A stretch of 64,000 nt of DNA from Nigrospora sphaerica (lineage: Eukaryota > Ascomycota > Sordariomycetes > Amphisphaeriales > Apiosporaceae): assembly GCA_018287875.1 (NCBI GenBank), contig JAGVVL010000009.1, forward strand, positions 4,577,983 through 4,641,982, in the 5' to 3' direction. A program made the translations under genes and the position numbers. The notes beneath the pieces are model-generated. The model had not been told where the DNA came from. It was given only the letters and a program-made list of their open reading frames with translations, and did no database searches. The number at the start of each line of letters is the position of its first letter. Within the stretch, counting starts at the first letter, position 1. Positions 1 through 10,720 of the stretch are shown here, one piece after another.

Positions 1-3000
1 CGAACGGACTATTAGTACTATTAGTACAGGTCCTAGAACACGAAGTGCTCGCGCTAGTCGACAGCGGAGCCCAAGGGAATTATTTCTCTCCACGAATCGT
101 CAATAAGCTCCAGATACCATGGAAGCAAAAGGACGCCCTATACCGACTCCACGCTGCCGATGGAGAAGCTTTCTAATACGACGATGGACTCGTATTACGA
201 GAGACTGCGCCCCTCTTAGTGACAATCCAGAATCGAAAGGAGCGACTCGAGTGCGACATCGCAGACATATCGGGATACGACCTGATATTGGGGATACCCT
301 GGTTGCGGGAGAGCAATCCTAGAGTCAACTAGAGAACAGGCCAACTTCAATGGGATACACTAGGAAGAGACTTAGCCTCTGAGAAGCGTCAACGGAATAG
401 ACCCTTAAGCAAGCCTACGACCTTTCGAGTCTACCTTATAATGAAAAGAACTAAGGAAGTCGAGCTAGAACCCAAACCCGAAGTACTAGAGTAGTACCGG
501 GAGTTCAGCGACCTGTTCAGTGGAAAACTGCCTACAGGAATACCAGAGCACAGCATATAGGACTACGAGATACCCCTACAGGAAGGGAAATAACCGAAAC
601 CCTCTAGGATCTACCCGATCAACTTAGAACACGAGCAAGTACTCCGAGAATATATTAAGGAGAATCTCGAGAAAGGAAATATTCGACCATCGAACTCACC
701 AGCGCGATATCCAATTCTATTCGTTCCAAAGAAAGCGGGAAAAGATGGCAAAGTCAAATGGCGACTATATGTCGACTATCGAGAACTCAACGCTATCACC
801 ATTAAAGACTATTACCCCCTACCGCTCATTAGCGAGCTACACGACAAGCTAAGCAAAGCCATTATCTTCACGGCTCTAGACCTACCTAACGGATACAACC
901 TCATTCGAATTAAAGAAGGCGAAGAATAGAAGACCGCCTTCCGCTGCAAATTCGGACACTACGAATACCTGGTGATGCCATTCGGCCTAACTAACGCACC
1001 AGCAAGCTTCCAGAACATAATGAACCACGTCCTACGAGAATTCATCGACAAGTTCGTTGTTGTTTACCTCGACGACATCCTGATCTACTCCGAAAGCCTC
1101 GAGGAACACCGCGAACATATCCGACTCGTGCTATAAGCCTTACAGGACGCAAAGCTGCTAGTAAATCCAGAAAAGAGCGAATTCGAAAAAGACAAAGTCA
1201 ACTACCTTGGATACATTATATCCGCAGGTGAAATCCGGATGGAAAAAGCCAAGGTTTCAGCAGTTAAAGAATAGCCGACACCTTAAGAAGTAAAGGACGT
1301 ATAATCCTTCTTAAGATTAGCGAACTACTACAGGATGTTCATTCCTCAGTTCAGAAAAATCGCAGCCCCCCTAACGAACCTGACTCGCAAGGACATCGAC
1401 TTCCAATGGACAGAAACAGAAGAACAAGCCTTCACAGAATTGAAGAAGAGGATTATAGACGAACCAGTATTACACATGGCAGATCCTACACGACTATTCG
1501 AGGTCGAGACCGACGCATCAGATTACGCAATCGGAGGCCAACTCAGTTAGGCCGACGAGAATAGAAAGCTACACCCAGTAGTATTCTTCTTAAAGAAACT
1601 TAATAGACCACAGCTCAACTACCAGATTCACGACAAGGAGCTAATGGCCATTATCGAAGCATTCTAGTAATAGAAACACTTCCTTAGTGGTACAACATAC
1701 CAAGTGAAAGTATACACCGACTATAAGAATCTCGCGACATTCACGATAAAGAAGGAACTGAATAAGCGACAAATCCACTAGATGGAATTCCTCTCCGAAT
1801 TCCATTTCGTCATTATCTATCGGAAGGGCAATGAGAATAGCAGGGCCGATTCCCTAAGCCGCCAGCCGGATTTAAAGCAAGAACCTACAGTGGAAACACA
1901 CACTATCCTAACAGAAGACGCTAACGGAAACCTAGTGCCTAATAGGCAGCTAAACGCAATATACCAAGTCTATTATAAGGACTGGACTTAGAAGATCAAA
2001 GAGCTCAAGGGAGAAGAACCACCATAGTACAATAGCAAGATCGAGATACCTGAACAACTTCAGGATAAATTGATTAAAAACCTATATGAACACCCCGTTT
2101 ATAGACACTAAGGAATCTTTAAAACCACGAGCCGAATATAACGACACTACGACTATCGGAAACTAAAAAAACGAGTCATTAAAGTTATTAAGGACTGCGA
2201 CCTATGTAACAAAGCAAAAGCCTCGAGATATAAACCGTACGGAGAACTCTAGCCGATACCACCACCGGACCGCGCCTAGAAGACAATCGCGCTAGACTTC
2301 ATCGTGAAGCTACCACCATCTAAGGAACCAATGTCACAAACAACCTACGACAGCATCCTTGTCATTACCGATAAACTCACGAAGTACACATACTTCATAC
2401 CATACAAGGAAGCAAGCAACACCGACGAACTCGTATACGCTTTCCTTAAGACTGTCGTCAGCCAACATAGGTTGCCAGAACAAATCATCTCCGATCGAGA
2501 CAAGCTATTCACAAGCAAATTCTGGAAATCGCTCATAACACAGCTAGGTGTCAAGTATAAACTATCCACAGCCTATCATCCGCAGACGGATGGATAAATG
2601 GAACGAATAAATCAAACACTCGAGCAATATCTACGCTGCTACGTCAACTACGAGCAAAACAACTGGGTTAAGTTACTACCAACAGCTCAGTTCGCCTACA
2701 ATAGCGCCGATAACAAGTTACTCGGTATGTCACCATTTAGAGCCAACTATGGATTCAACCTAGAAATCACACAAGCACCTCTACTAGGAGAATTGTCGCC
2801 AATAGCAACAATTACAGTGGACAAACTTAAAGAATTGCAACAAGGACTACAAGAAGACCTTATATTCCTACAAAACAGAATAAAGACTTACTACGACTAA
2901 GCAAGGTTGAAGGGACCAACCTTTAAGAGGGGAGACAAAGTCTACCTACTCTGTAAAAATATCAAGACCAAACGACTAAGCGACAAACTCGACTTTAAGA

Positions 3001-3314
3001 AGATTGGACTATTCGAAGTTGAAAAAGTTATTTCAGAAACCAACTACCAACTATCGTTACCCAGCAATATAAGGATACACCCCGTATTCTATATTTCCTT
3101 ACTCGAACCAGCTCCTAAGAACGCCCAGATCGAAACCAACCTAGAAGTCGAAACAGATCAGCATGAATACAAAGTAAAAGCAATTCTCGACAAAAAGAAG
3201 TTCGGAAACAACTGGAAATACCTCGTTAAATGGAAGGGATACTCACTAGAAGAAAACACGTGGGAACCTATTGGCCACTTAAAGAACGTACAGCAGACCC
3301 TAAGGAAGTTCTAG
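1..3314 (+). pseudogene. Gypsy-1 pol (protease-RT-RNase H-integrase-chromodomain), stop-riddled
   Basis: Pol polyprotein of a Ty3/gypsy chromovirus-type retrotransposon; the left end lies outside the window. In order: aspartic protease (DSGA near 60), reverse transcriptase (VVYLDDIL near 1060-1080), RNase H (ETDASDYAIGG near 1505, DKELMAI near 1640), integrase (ALDFIVK near 2290, IISDRDKLF near 2490) and a C-terminal chromodomain (YLVKWKGY near 3220, NTWEP near 3257). One frame carries about two dozen stops, all TAA or TAG at places where relatives have Gln or Trp, for example three in a row near 1666-1674. It cannot make a full polyprotein. The pattern fits RIP (CpA to TpA). Downstream are an antisense ORF and the 3' LTR. 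The family assignment is secure; the start of the element is not seen. Confidence 0.93.
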
Positions 3315-3879
3315 GGGGAACCCCGAAAGACGACCACATAGCAGGATCCGACCCCGCGTCGAGCCACGCGTCGTTCCATTCGAATCTAAGGCTGTCGGAA
3401 GTAATCGGAAGATCGGAGGAAGCCGGAACAGCCTCGGTCGCACGGCGACGCTCTTCCTCCTCCTCACGATCCAACTCCTCGACGCTCTTCAGCCCGCGCT
3501 TAATCGCGCGCGCCAACCTCTCACGCCACATTTTCCTTTGTTTCCGAAGACGTTGAATCTTCTCGTCTAAAGCACGGCGCTCCTCCTCGATCTCCTCGAT
3601 CTTAGCCTCCAACCTAGAGTCCTGATGCACTAAGGCCTGCATGTCCAAAGCCGACAGACCAAAGACGTCGCACTTCGCAAGACCACGACCAACGCACTCC
3701 TGGCAACGAGTCGAATCCAGCTCCGACACCCGACAAGCTGTTTTTCGACGAACATAAGCCGAACAACCAGGGGAACGCTCAGTAGCAGAAGATAATATCG
3801 CGACGAATAGCGATAGGCGTTGTTCTATCTTAATCGCACGAGATTTTCGTTTTTCAATTCGACCTGACATAATAAGCAT
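3268..3879 (-). CDS. Antisense ORF of Gypsy-1: Cys-rich, coiled-coil protein of 203 aa
   Basis: An open frame lies between the end of pol and the 3' LTR, on the strand opposite to pol, and overlaps the pol 3' end by about 47 bases. The N-terminal half is basic and has a small Cys cluster (CRVSELDSTRCQEC, then a Cys nine residues on), which could bind a metal. Residues about 90-140 are a strongly charged helix (EEIEEERRALDEKIQRL), a likely coiled coil. I do not recognise the family and assign no function. It has no internal stop although neighbouring pol has about one per 45 codons and this ORF keeps about ten Gln and Trp codons. It might be an accessory element gene, a captured host gene, or chance. 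ATG at 3877-3879 is the first in frame. Confidence 0.5.
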   Translation of the reverse strand: MLIMSGRIEKRKSRAIKIEQRLSLFVAILSSATERSPGCSAYVRRKTACRVSELDSTRCQECVGRGLAKCDVFGLSALDMQALVHQDSRLEAKIEEIEEERRALDEKIQRLRKQRKMWRERLARAIKRGLKSVEELDREEEEERRRATEAVPASSDLPITSDSLRFEWNDAWLDAGSDPAMWSSFGVPPRTSLGSAVRSLSGQ

Positions 3880-3995
3880 GTATCACAAAAACATGAAGAA
3901 GGAAGGATGCAGAACTCACCAACACCCGGCGTTGTGGACGACCTATTATACGACCCTGTCTTTAGGGATAAAGACCTTGAAGAGGGGAAGGGTAG

Positions 3996-4521
3996 TGTTA
4001 CGACCCAGACGAGCCAACAAACCGCCTACGGGAACAGACAAGCGTTATGCAGCCAAGGACCGCCGGATAAACAAACAAGTCAATGCGGCAAACAAACAAG
4101 ACACTAGCCACAAGCAGCCACACGAGCCACGCCAAGACTAAATCACGTGATGGATCATAGGATCGTGAATAAGGAATCCACGATCCAACGATCCAAGGTA
4201 TCCACTGGATTATAGGATCGCGACTTGGGATTTCACGATCCAACAATCCAACGCATATCAGTGAGGGAATGACTTAGTATATAAGTTAGAAGGATTTCCT
4301 AGTCAGACAGTCATTACCTCAGTGATCAATCTAAGCATCTATCTCACCTATAGATGGGAGTAATCTCCTAACGACCTATTGCGAAGTTCAGACCAGTTAC
4401 CCAGTCACGCACCCTCAGTTATCAGTTACCCTACGACCAGTGTTCAAGCTAGACAGACGCTCTCTGTCCCTGATTGTACAAACCCTACGTCACGCAGTAC
4501 TTAGGTATAGCGTTCGTTACA
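3996..4521 (+). repeat. 3' LTR of Gypsy-1 (526 bp)
   Basis: Begins TGTTACGACCC and ends TTCGTTACA, so it has the TG...CA ends and short inverted termini of an LTR. A nearly identical 526-bp copy stands alone at 45830-46355, and a more diverged one at 26039-26662. It contains a TATATAAG box near 4280, a plausible core promoter, and repeated GATCC/GGATC inverted motifs near 4160-4250. The 5' LTR is outside the window. Confidence 0.9.
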
Positions 4522-5095
4522 CCCCAGTATAGATGAAAATATTGTTACCCCTTCCCACGAAAAGAAAAACCGTAAGGCGGTGGAGATTATTGATCAAATA
4601 ACGCAGAACACGATAAATAAGAAAGCCGAAAGATACCGGGCTAATGTCGGTGTCCGAAGAAATGCCTCGGTATAGAAATAACGGGAACTTACACCGACTG
4701 TGGCTAACTTAGCTAACGAACTGACCTACCTAATATGGCAACTTATAAAGAGGCTAATAGGAGTTGCCGTGTTACTCCTAACATTCTTAGTTAAGACTAG
4801 CTCCTATACCCTTAAGACGCTGCAATAGATAATATAAATAAGACTAATGATTTTAACAGAGACATATGAAGTTGTCGGTGAGCGAACGGATTAAAGAATT
4901 CCGGTATGCGAATGCCGATATCTGGGGCCAGCTAGGAAGCAAGTCACGCACCGGTTCTCGAGGAACCGATTAGCTATCCTAAGACGACTATATAAGAATC
5001 CTCCCAGACAACGGAAAAACAACATAAGCACCAGATTTAACAGACAAGCCGCGGATTAAGAGACTCCACGTATAACAGATCCAAACGCCCTGCAT
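4522..5095 (+). other. Flank of Gypsy-1 LTR; possible decayed gag start
   Basis: No intact gene. An ATG at 4866 opens a frame (MKLSVSERIKEF...) that runs about 35 codons before a TAG and is then broken by further TAG and TAA codons. It could be a decayed gag start of another LTR element, but I see no diagnostic motif. Confidence 0.3.
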
Positions 5096-5099
5096 TATG

Positions 5100-5400
5100 C
5101 CCTCCAGCCAGCCGGTCGCATCACCTAGGACCTGAAGATTCTGCCCTGCCAACACCAGACTATTGAGCGCCTAGCATCACTATGCCCTCCAGCTAGCCGG
5201 TCGCATCGCCTAGGACCTGATGATTCTGCATTGCCAACACTAAAGATAGCTATTAAGCGCCCAGCATCATCATGCCTTCTAGCTAGCCGGTCGCATCGCC
5301 TAGGACCTGAAGATTCTGTTTTACATCCCTGTTTTCTCTTTAAGAGCCCCCCTTTACCAAGCCTTCCAACTACTATTGAGCGCCTAGCATCACTATATCT
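5100..5400. repeat. Short tandem array, about 85-90 bp units
   Basis: Three imperfect units begin at about 5100, 5185 and 5275, each with the core AGCCGGTCGCATC followed by CCTAGGACCTGA and, about 60 bases on, GAGCGCCTAGCATCA. A partial fourth piece sits near 5375. Apparent ORFs on both strands here follow the repeat and are not genes. Confidence 0.8.
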
Positions 5401-5429
5401 CATAGCCAGGCCTTTAATTAAGATGATTC

Positions 5430-6330
5430 TTTAATGCTAGCAATTAAGTCGACTAGCTTACAGCATCCCTAACAACTAGAAACTCAGACCTATTAACATA
5501 AGAACCGGGCTTTTCGGCGGATTTCGGCTTAGGGGGACGACAAAGCCCGCCAGTAGCGTTCTTTCACGAGCCTCACCCCGCCTTACCCTTTAATTCCACT
5601 GTTTTTCGGATTTCTCGACGTTCTCGATACCGGAGTTTTTTTTTTCGATTAACGCTTTCTGGCTTCCATGAGGACCCGATACGAAAAAACGATTTCGATA
5701 AGTTTTAAAGCTTCTTAAAAAAAAAGCTCGAGGGTTTTCCTCGCCGTTTCCGCTTAAAGAAGAAAGGCAAAGGAAGAGATTCGGTTAAGAGAGGAGGACA
5801 CGGCTTTTATAAGGAAGAAACGAGCTTTTCGAGCGATTCCCGATCGATTTCCAAGCGATTTCCGAAAATAAGAACACTCCGTACCGAGACAAAACGAGAT
5901 AAATATCGACGGTGGAGACACTGAGGATATAGGGGACGCTTTCTTATACGAAAAGCCAGGTTGGATTAAGGAGTTACATATCCTAGCCCGGTCATATCCA
6001 GATTGCTTGTTCACTCCTTTAACTACACGCCGGAGCTCACTTCACTGCTCTGTGGGGGACGGTTGAGACGGGGCCAGGGCGCTTATTTTACCCAGGGCAC
6101 TTACGTCAGCTAGAGACACAGCGCGCTTTTTCCTCCTTTTAATACACTGCTACTCTTAGTACGGTACTTCACGCTCATTTTTTCGTGAATATTTTGAGCT
6201 TCTTTTACTTCCCTACGTTAAGGATCATCTTGATCAACGATATCCTCACCTGATTGTCCCTTGGGATCGACCTCACGACCGTGTCTTTCCACCAGACTCC
6301 CTACAGTTTGGGGTTTCTTGGTTCCAGTAT
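5430..6330. other. No gene seen; old LTR fragment at right end
   Basis: AT-biased sequence with no convincing ORF. At about 6265-6320 there is a stretch (CGACCGTGTCTTTCCACC) that matches the LTR remnant near 45115-45160, so old LTR sequence is present. Confidence 0.5.
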
Positions 6331-6332
6331 TC

Positions 6333-6990
6333 TTATTTCTCTTTAACCCTCATCTTGTTAAATGCTACAACAATATCGACCTTAAAGAAATTCTTTATTC
6401 TCTTTAAGTTAGTATGAGTCTCCTTAACTAGGGATAGTGAGTAAGAGTCCTTAATAATGATGTTATTTAAAGCACAATAGTTGTTATAAAAATGGGGCCC
6501 TTCTTTGAGCTTTTTAAAAAATAAGATAGGAGTTGCGGCTAAAGACAAGCTAAGTTAAATAAACCCTTTCTAGAGATTCTTTTATAGCCACTCTTTTAAT
6601 GCGGCTAATTCTTTACAGCATATAGCATATAAGAATTTAAATGGGGGCATTTTCTCTTTTATTAGTTTAATCTTATGATTGTGATCTTAATGTAGTAGTA
6701 ATTTCGTTACCTTTTTTAGCAAGAATATTTCTTTAAATTCTTACAGTTTTAGTAGAAGTTACTTATATAGAGGCAGATTAGCCTTTTAAGATAAGTGCTC
6801 GTTGATCTCTTTAACGGTGACGGGAAACACGGCGTATCCTTTCTTTAAGTACGCTAAGTAAGCGTAAATAGCAATCGACTCAATGTCCTATTAAGATAAG
6901 GCCTTTAAATAAATCGGCAAGTTTTTTAGGCAGGCTTGTGTAGGGACGTCATATGTAGCGACAACTTTTATAAGTATCTTTAGCACATTA
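6333..6990 (-). pseudogene. Relic of Gypsy-2-family pol (linker and start of RT)
   Basis: Read on the minus strand this matches Gypsy-2 pol at about 29205-29695 codon for codon: KEINEHLS, then [37 protein letters not shown] and KVDIVVAFN. Differences are nearly all transitions, and several Gln, Arg and Trp codons have become stops or Lys. It covers only the segment before and at the start of reverse transcriptase. It is a heavily RIP-mutated fragment in the opposite orientation to the intact element. Confidence 0.85.
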
Positions 6991-7034
6991 CAGTTCTAAC
7001 AATAGAATTCGCTATCGAACGTGAATATATAACT

Positions 7035-7246
7035 TGTTACGGCATTGGTACATAAGTACAAGAGCATGGGAACGCATGAACGACTTACCGCTGCCTAGCG
7101 GTACGTACCGCCGCTGGCTGGATATATTCCTGCCAAACAGTGACTGAGAGGAGTCTGTTCCTCTTCTTTTCCTTTTCATCCGTAGTTTTCGTATCTTAAT
7201 AGAACTCATAGGTTATCAATATATTCTTCTTTTTTAAACCGTGGTA
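7035..7246 (+). repeat. Dispersed LTR-like repeat, copy A
   Basis: About 212 bp starting TGTTACGG, with the recognisable core CTTACCGCTGCC and the stretch CCTCTTCTTTTCCTTTTCA. The same unit recurs at 9083-9295 (+) and 19972-20145 (-). TG-type start and CCGTAACA-type end in copy B suggest a short LTR. The minus-strand ORF here is a shadow. Confidence 0.65.
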
Positions 7247-7943
7247 TAATTACAGGTCTCCTTATCCGCTTAAGAAGGCTTTTATTAATATCCTAAACCT
7301 TATAGATATTCCGACGGGTACGTAGCTATAAGCGCGACCTATATACACCGCGAAGATTGTAAGGGAGAAGACGCTGGAGAGGTGCATCAGCAGGCTGGTT
7401 ACCTGACCTGCAACATAGACCCACCGGCGGCCTACTAGCGAGGAGCGGGCGCACCGCTGGCGCCCAACCGGGACTTAGATTCTGCAAGAATCAGTCTTGC
7501 AGTGGAATTGAGCCTGCCCTTCGCTATCCTATACCTGACGGTGCCATTGTGATTCCTTCGGATCCTTACAAGGTCCTAACCTGTAACAACGGATTCTATC
7601 TTACTTATTACATTTCTTAGATAACTAGTTATTAGTGATTCTAGCTTTAGATACTATCTAGGTTAGCCTATCTTAAGATTTAATAAGACTATCTCTTTAT
7701 TAAGTGGAGTGTGGTTTCTTTATAACGCTGCTATATTCTAAAGTTAACTGGACTTAATATATTAATAAGATTCAGATAATAAGGCGTCTTAAATAATAAA
7801 ATACATAGAAAATAATAAAAACACTTTACTGATATATAAAAGCGATATAATAATAAGCTACCTTATCTTAACGCTATATATATAACTCAGCTAATAAGTT
7901 GCGATGTAAGCTAGACTTTAAGATTAGAGATAAGATAGTTATC
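7247..7943. repeat. LTR-element leader with primer-binding-like site (copy A), then no gene
   Basis: 7360-7590 matches 34030-34250 in inverted orientation (shared CTTCGGATCCTTACAA, GAATCAGTCTTG, GAGGTGCATCAGCAGGCTGG). The stretch TGGCGCCCAACCGGGA near 7458 looks like a tRNA primer-binding site of a retroelement. From about 7600 to 7943 the sequence is AT-rich with no gene. Confidence 0.5.
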
Positions 7944-8552
7944 TGTTGGAAGTGGTGGTTTGATCGAAAAGAGGAAGCAACCCCTTTATAAAAGCTCTTT
8001 CGATCTCGGAGGTCGTTTCTTATAAAGAAACACGGAAGAATAAGGAACTTCTCTTCAAAAGGAACGAGAGTGTATTTCGTGTGCTTGCTTGCTTATTTCC
8101 GAGACTATGTACATAAAGAAGGAAGATTTATCCCTTATTTATACCCTTTTAACCCTTTATCCTCTTAGTAATACAAAGAGGGGACGCGTAAGTGGACGCG
8201 TAAGCAGTGACGTAGCTTAGAAGCACGTGGACGCTTATGGAACCTCGTGGGACCACGTGGAGGCTCGTGGAATTTTATAGAAGTACGTGGAAACTCGTAG
8301 AAACTTATAGAAGGTTCCAAGTGGAGTAGGCCACGTATACAAGAAAAGTGGCCCTAGCTTTAGGGTAGGGTGGCCCGTGCTGTCGGGTAAGGTAGCCCAA
8401 GCTTTAAGACAGTCTTGGTTAAAGGACTAGCTTTTTAATAAGTGCATAGCTAAGTCCTTAACAAAGGATAACGGTATAGGGGTAAGCCCTATACTTTTAA
8501 CATTATCTTAAAGCGGATATAGATAACAGACTAACCTAGCGACGCCTTAACA
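7944..8552 (+). repeat. LTR of a third gypsy family
   Basis: About 609 bp with ends TGTTGGAAGTGG and CCTTAACA. It matches, in inverted orientation, the solo LTR at 54765-55332: shared features include GATCTCGGAGGTCGTTTC, a run of CACGTGG/CTCGTGG motifs and GTTCCTTTTGAAGA-like sequence. The five bases on each side do not match, so it is rearranged or part of a larger element. Confidence 0.7.
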
Positions 8553-8703
8553 TTCCCCTTAATATAATAATATTACACTATTAAGGAGATAAGAAAACAC
8601 TCCTATAAACTTAACACGCTGCTAAACTAGAGAAGCACGGACGTGTTTTATGCAAATCGCCTTCGGCGATTTTAAGACAACCTTCTTTTAAGATAATAGA
8701 CTA

Positions 8704-8946
8704 AGAATCCGGAGGGCGAAATTGTGGATCCCCTGCTAGATAAAGAATAGAAGGTCAACAGAGTGCTGTCCTCTCGACTGCATTATAGAAAACTTCAATA
8801 TTAAGTGCGCTAGAAAGGTTAAGACCCGGATTTAACGTGGTACAACGCGAAATCATTTAAGAACAGCGCTATACTCCTTTTAAAATACCACGAGAAGTAT
8901 CCGGATAACGTAGGACTGCCGAAGTAACTAGCTTTATAACTTAACG
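8704..8946 (+). pseudogene. Decayed retrotransposon chromodomain (pol C-terminus)
   Basis: One frame reads RVLSSRLHYRKLQY, then stops in place of Trp or Gln, then DPDLTWYNAKSFKNS and LLKYHEKYPDNVG. This is the layout of the chromodomain at the end of fungal chromovirus pol proteins (beta strand, Trp cage, then the WYxAxxFK segment). At least six TAA or TAG codons interrupt it. It is a different lineage from the Gypsy-1 and Gypsy-2 chromodomains. Confidence 0.7.
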
Positions 8947-9082
8947 GTGTAATTAATAATAGAATTAACCTATCTCACGCCAAGAACAACTCTTTAACTT
9001 CGACAAACCAAATAAGAAAGAGGATTGCCTAAAAGAAGTAACCAAAACTTACAAATAAGTTTCATTTCTTAAGGAGAGATAA

Positions 9083-9295
9083 TATTACAGTATAGATATA
9101 TAAGTACAAGGACATAGAAATGTATAAACAACTTACCGCTGCCTGGCGGTATATACCGCCACTAGTTAAATATATTCCTGCTAAACAGTGACTAAAAGGA
9201 GCATATTCCTCTTCTTTTCCTCTTCACCTGTAGTTTTCACATCTTAATAAAACCCTTAGATTATTAACAGATTCTTTATTCCTTAAACCGTAACA
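9083..9295 (+). repeat. Dispersed LTR-like repeat, copy B
   Basis: 213 bp from TATTACAG (a CA-to-TA hit of TGTTACAG) to CCGTAACA; same core as copy A. It abuts the Gypsy-2 relic that begins at about 9300, so it appears to sit inside or at the edge of that relic. Confidence 0.65.
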
Positions 9296-9299
9296 CTGC

Positions 9300-9658
9300 T
9301 GTCCTATATTAGCCTACTTTGTCTTAATCTTAACGATTCTACCCTTAGTTAAGTATAACCACTGCTTCCGCCTATAAAGATCGACGGCGTTAAAGAGTTC
9401 AAAGTCGAAGATATCCTAGATTTCTGTTTAAATAACTAAGGCGAAGGTTACAACTTCTGCTTAAAATACACTGTGAAGTGGGCTGAATATAACTAACTAA
9501 CCAAGGAGATTATAAAATATATCGCTAACATCAGCGAGGTAGTGGTAAACTTCTACCGAAGATACCTAGAGAAACTAAGACCTATTAGCTTACGGAAGGC
9601 TTAGCTGTCTACCCTTTAGAACCGCGTCGATAAAACTCTGCCTTAAGGAAGGGAGTAC
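9300..9658 (+). pseudogene. RIP-mutated Gypsy-2 pol end (chromodomain)
   Basis: Aligns base by base with 32080-32436, the chromodomain end of Gypsy-2 pol: [13 protein letters not shown] has become a frame with Lys, Asn and Ile changes, and [12 protein letters not shown] reads KYTVKWAEYN then stop. Nearly every difference is C-to-T or G-to-A. The polypurine tract before the LTR survives as AAGGAAGGGAGTAC. Confidence 0.93.
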
Positions 9659-9947
9659 TGTCACAGGGTAGACTGTGACAGGCTGTACCAGCGTGGGGTA
9701 GCCTCTTAGATATCCTAAACTGGCTGCGGATTAGTCGTCTTGTGATAGAGTTCTGTTAAGACCGCCCAGTACGGACCGCTGTTAGGGATTTCAATAAAAA
9801 GTCTGCAACCAAGGAAACTTTAGTTGTAGTTCTTTAAGCTACGTCCTATCCACTAAGCCTAACTTGTACCAATAGAATAGAAACCTAGACCTGTAGTATA
9901 AAACCTAAATTAACTTTGTTATTTGCCTGCCTGCCTGCTTTTTAACA
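9659..9947 (+). repeat. RIP-mutated Gypsy-2 3' LTR (289 bp)
   Basis: Exactly the same length as the two LTRs at 26828 and 32437, with TGTCACAGGGTAGACTGTGA at the start and TTTTTAACA at the end where the intact LTR has CTCCTTGACA. Transitions are spread along the whole length. Its right edge cuts into the LysM relic. Confidence 0.93.
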
Positions 9948-10720
9948 TATAGAGGGCGATTCCTCGTTAAGGCAGAGTTTCACACCACTTTATAGGTTTT
10001 CATAGCTTAAAAACCCCTATGTGTTCTTATTTAAGGCCTTTAGCTTTTTAATAACTAAACTGTGGTACGTGACGATACTGTCGTAAAAGTCGCCGCCTTC
10101 AATAATGTAATCAAAATAAAACCCGTTTCTTTTCTTCTTAGGCTTAATATTAGAAAGTTTCTTAAAACTCTAATATATAGCCTAGCTAACGCGGAGAGTA
10201 AAGTAGAGATTAAAAGCCGGATTATACTTAGTGAACGTGGTGCCGGAAATGCTACATTTTATAGTAAGAGAGGTGTAGCTATCTCCCTCTTCCACACGAT
10301 TAATAGAGTAGGTTCCATTAGCGTTTAAGGAAGGGCCACTGCTTAGCAGTGTGCCGAAAGAGCAGCAAGCCTTTTAATCGGGGATGAGTGTGGAGTAGAA
10401 ATTGCTACCGCCGTTGAACTTAAGTAAGTCGCTTTGGGAAATACCACAGCGTTGGGCAACATTATGGCATCCGTCGCCTGCAGTGACTGTTGCAGTTCTT
10501 AAGTCCGGAGGTGATGGCTCGGGGAGTGGGGCGGGCCTATAGCGGCTCCCACCACCCGCGCTTTACCTCAAGGGTGGTAAATCGACCATTTCTAGGCCAA
10601 ATGAAGCCCTAGAAACAGTTTCCGGGCTATCCGGTAGCTTATAGAGTCGTGGTTGTGAAGTTATCGCTATGTGGGGTCGGTTTCGAAAAAGTTTTTGCCG
10701 GCGGCGATTTCTTGTAGCGC
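9948..10720 (-). pseudogene. Decayed multi-LysM chitinase-type gene, 3' end cut by LTR
   Basis: On the minus strand an N-terminal stretch (LYKLPDSPETV, then a Pro-rich linker) leads into a LysM-like repeat (VTAGDGCHNVAQRCGIS, NGGSNFYSTLIP), then CCSFGTL, a second (EGDSYTSLTIKCSIS, TKYNPAFNL) and a third (IEGGDFYDSIVT, then KNT-stop-GF, GVKLCLNEESPS). Repeats of this type with a CCS-G-L linker are known from fungal class V (subgroup C) chitinases, which bind and cut chitin at walls. The catalytic GH18 part is missing because the RIP-mutated LTR begins at 9947. At least four stops are present. The ORF at 10062-10328 on the other strand is a shadow. The family call rests on visual motif matching. 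Confidence 0.75.

Noticed and set aside
10062..10328. 88-codon plus-strand frame
   Set aside because: Opposite strand reads as LysM repeats; this is its shadow.
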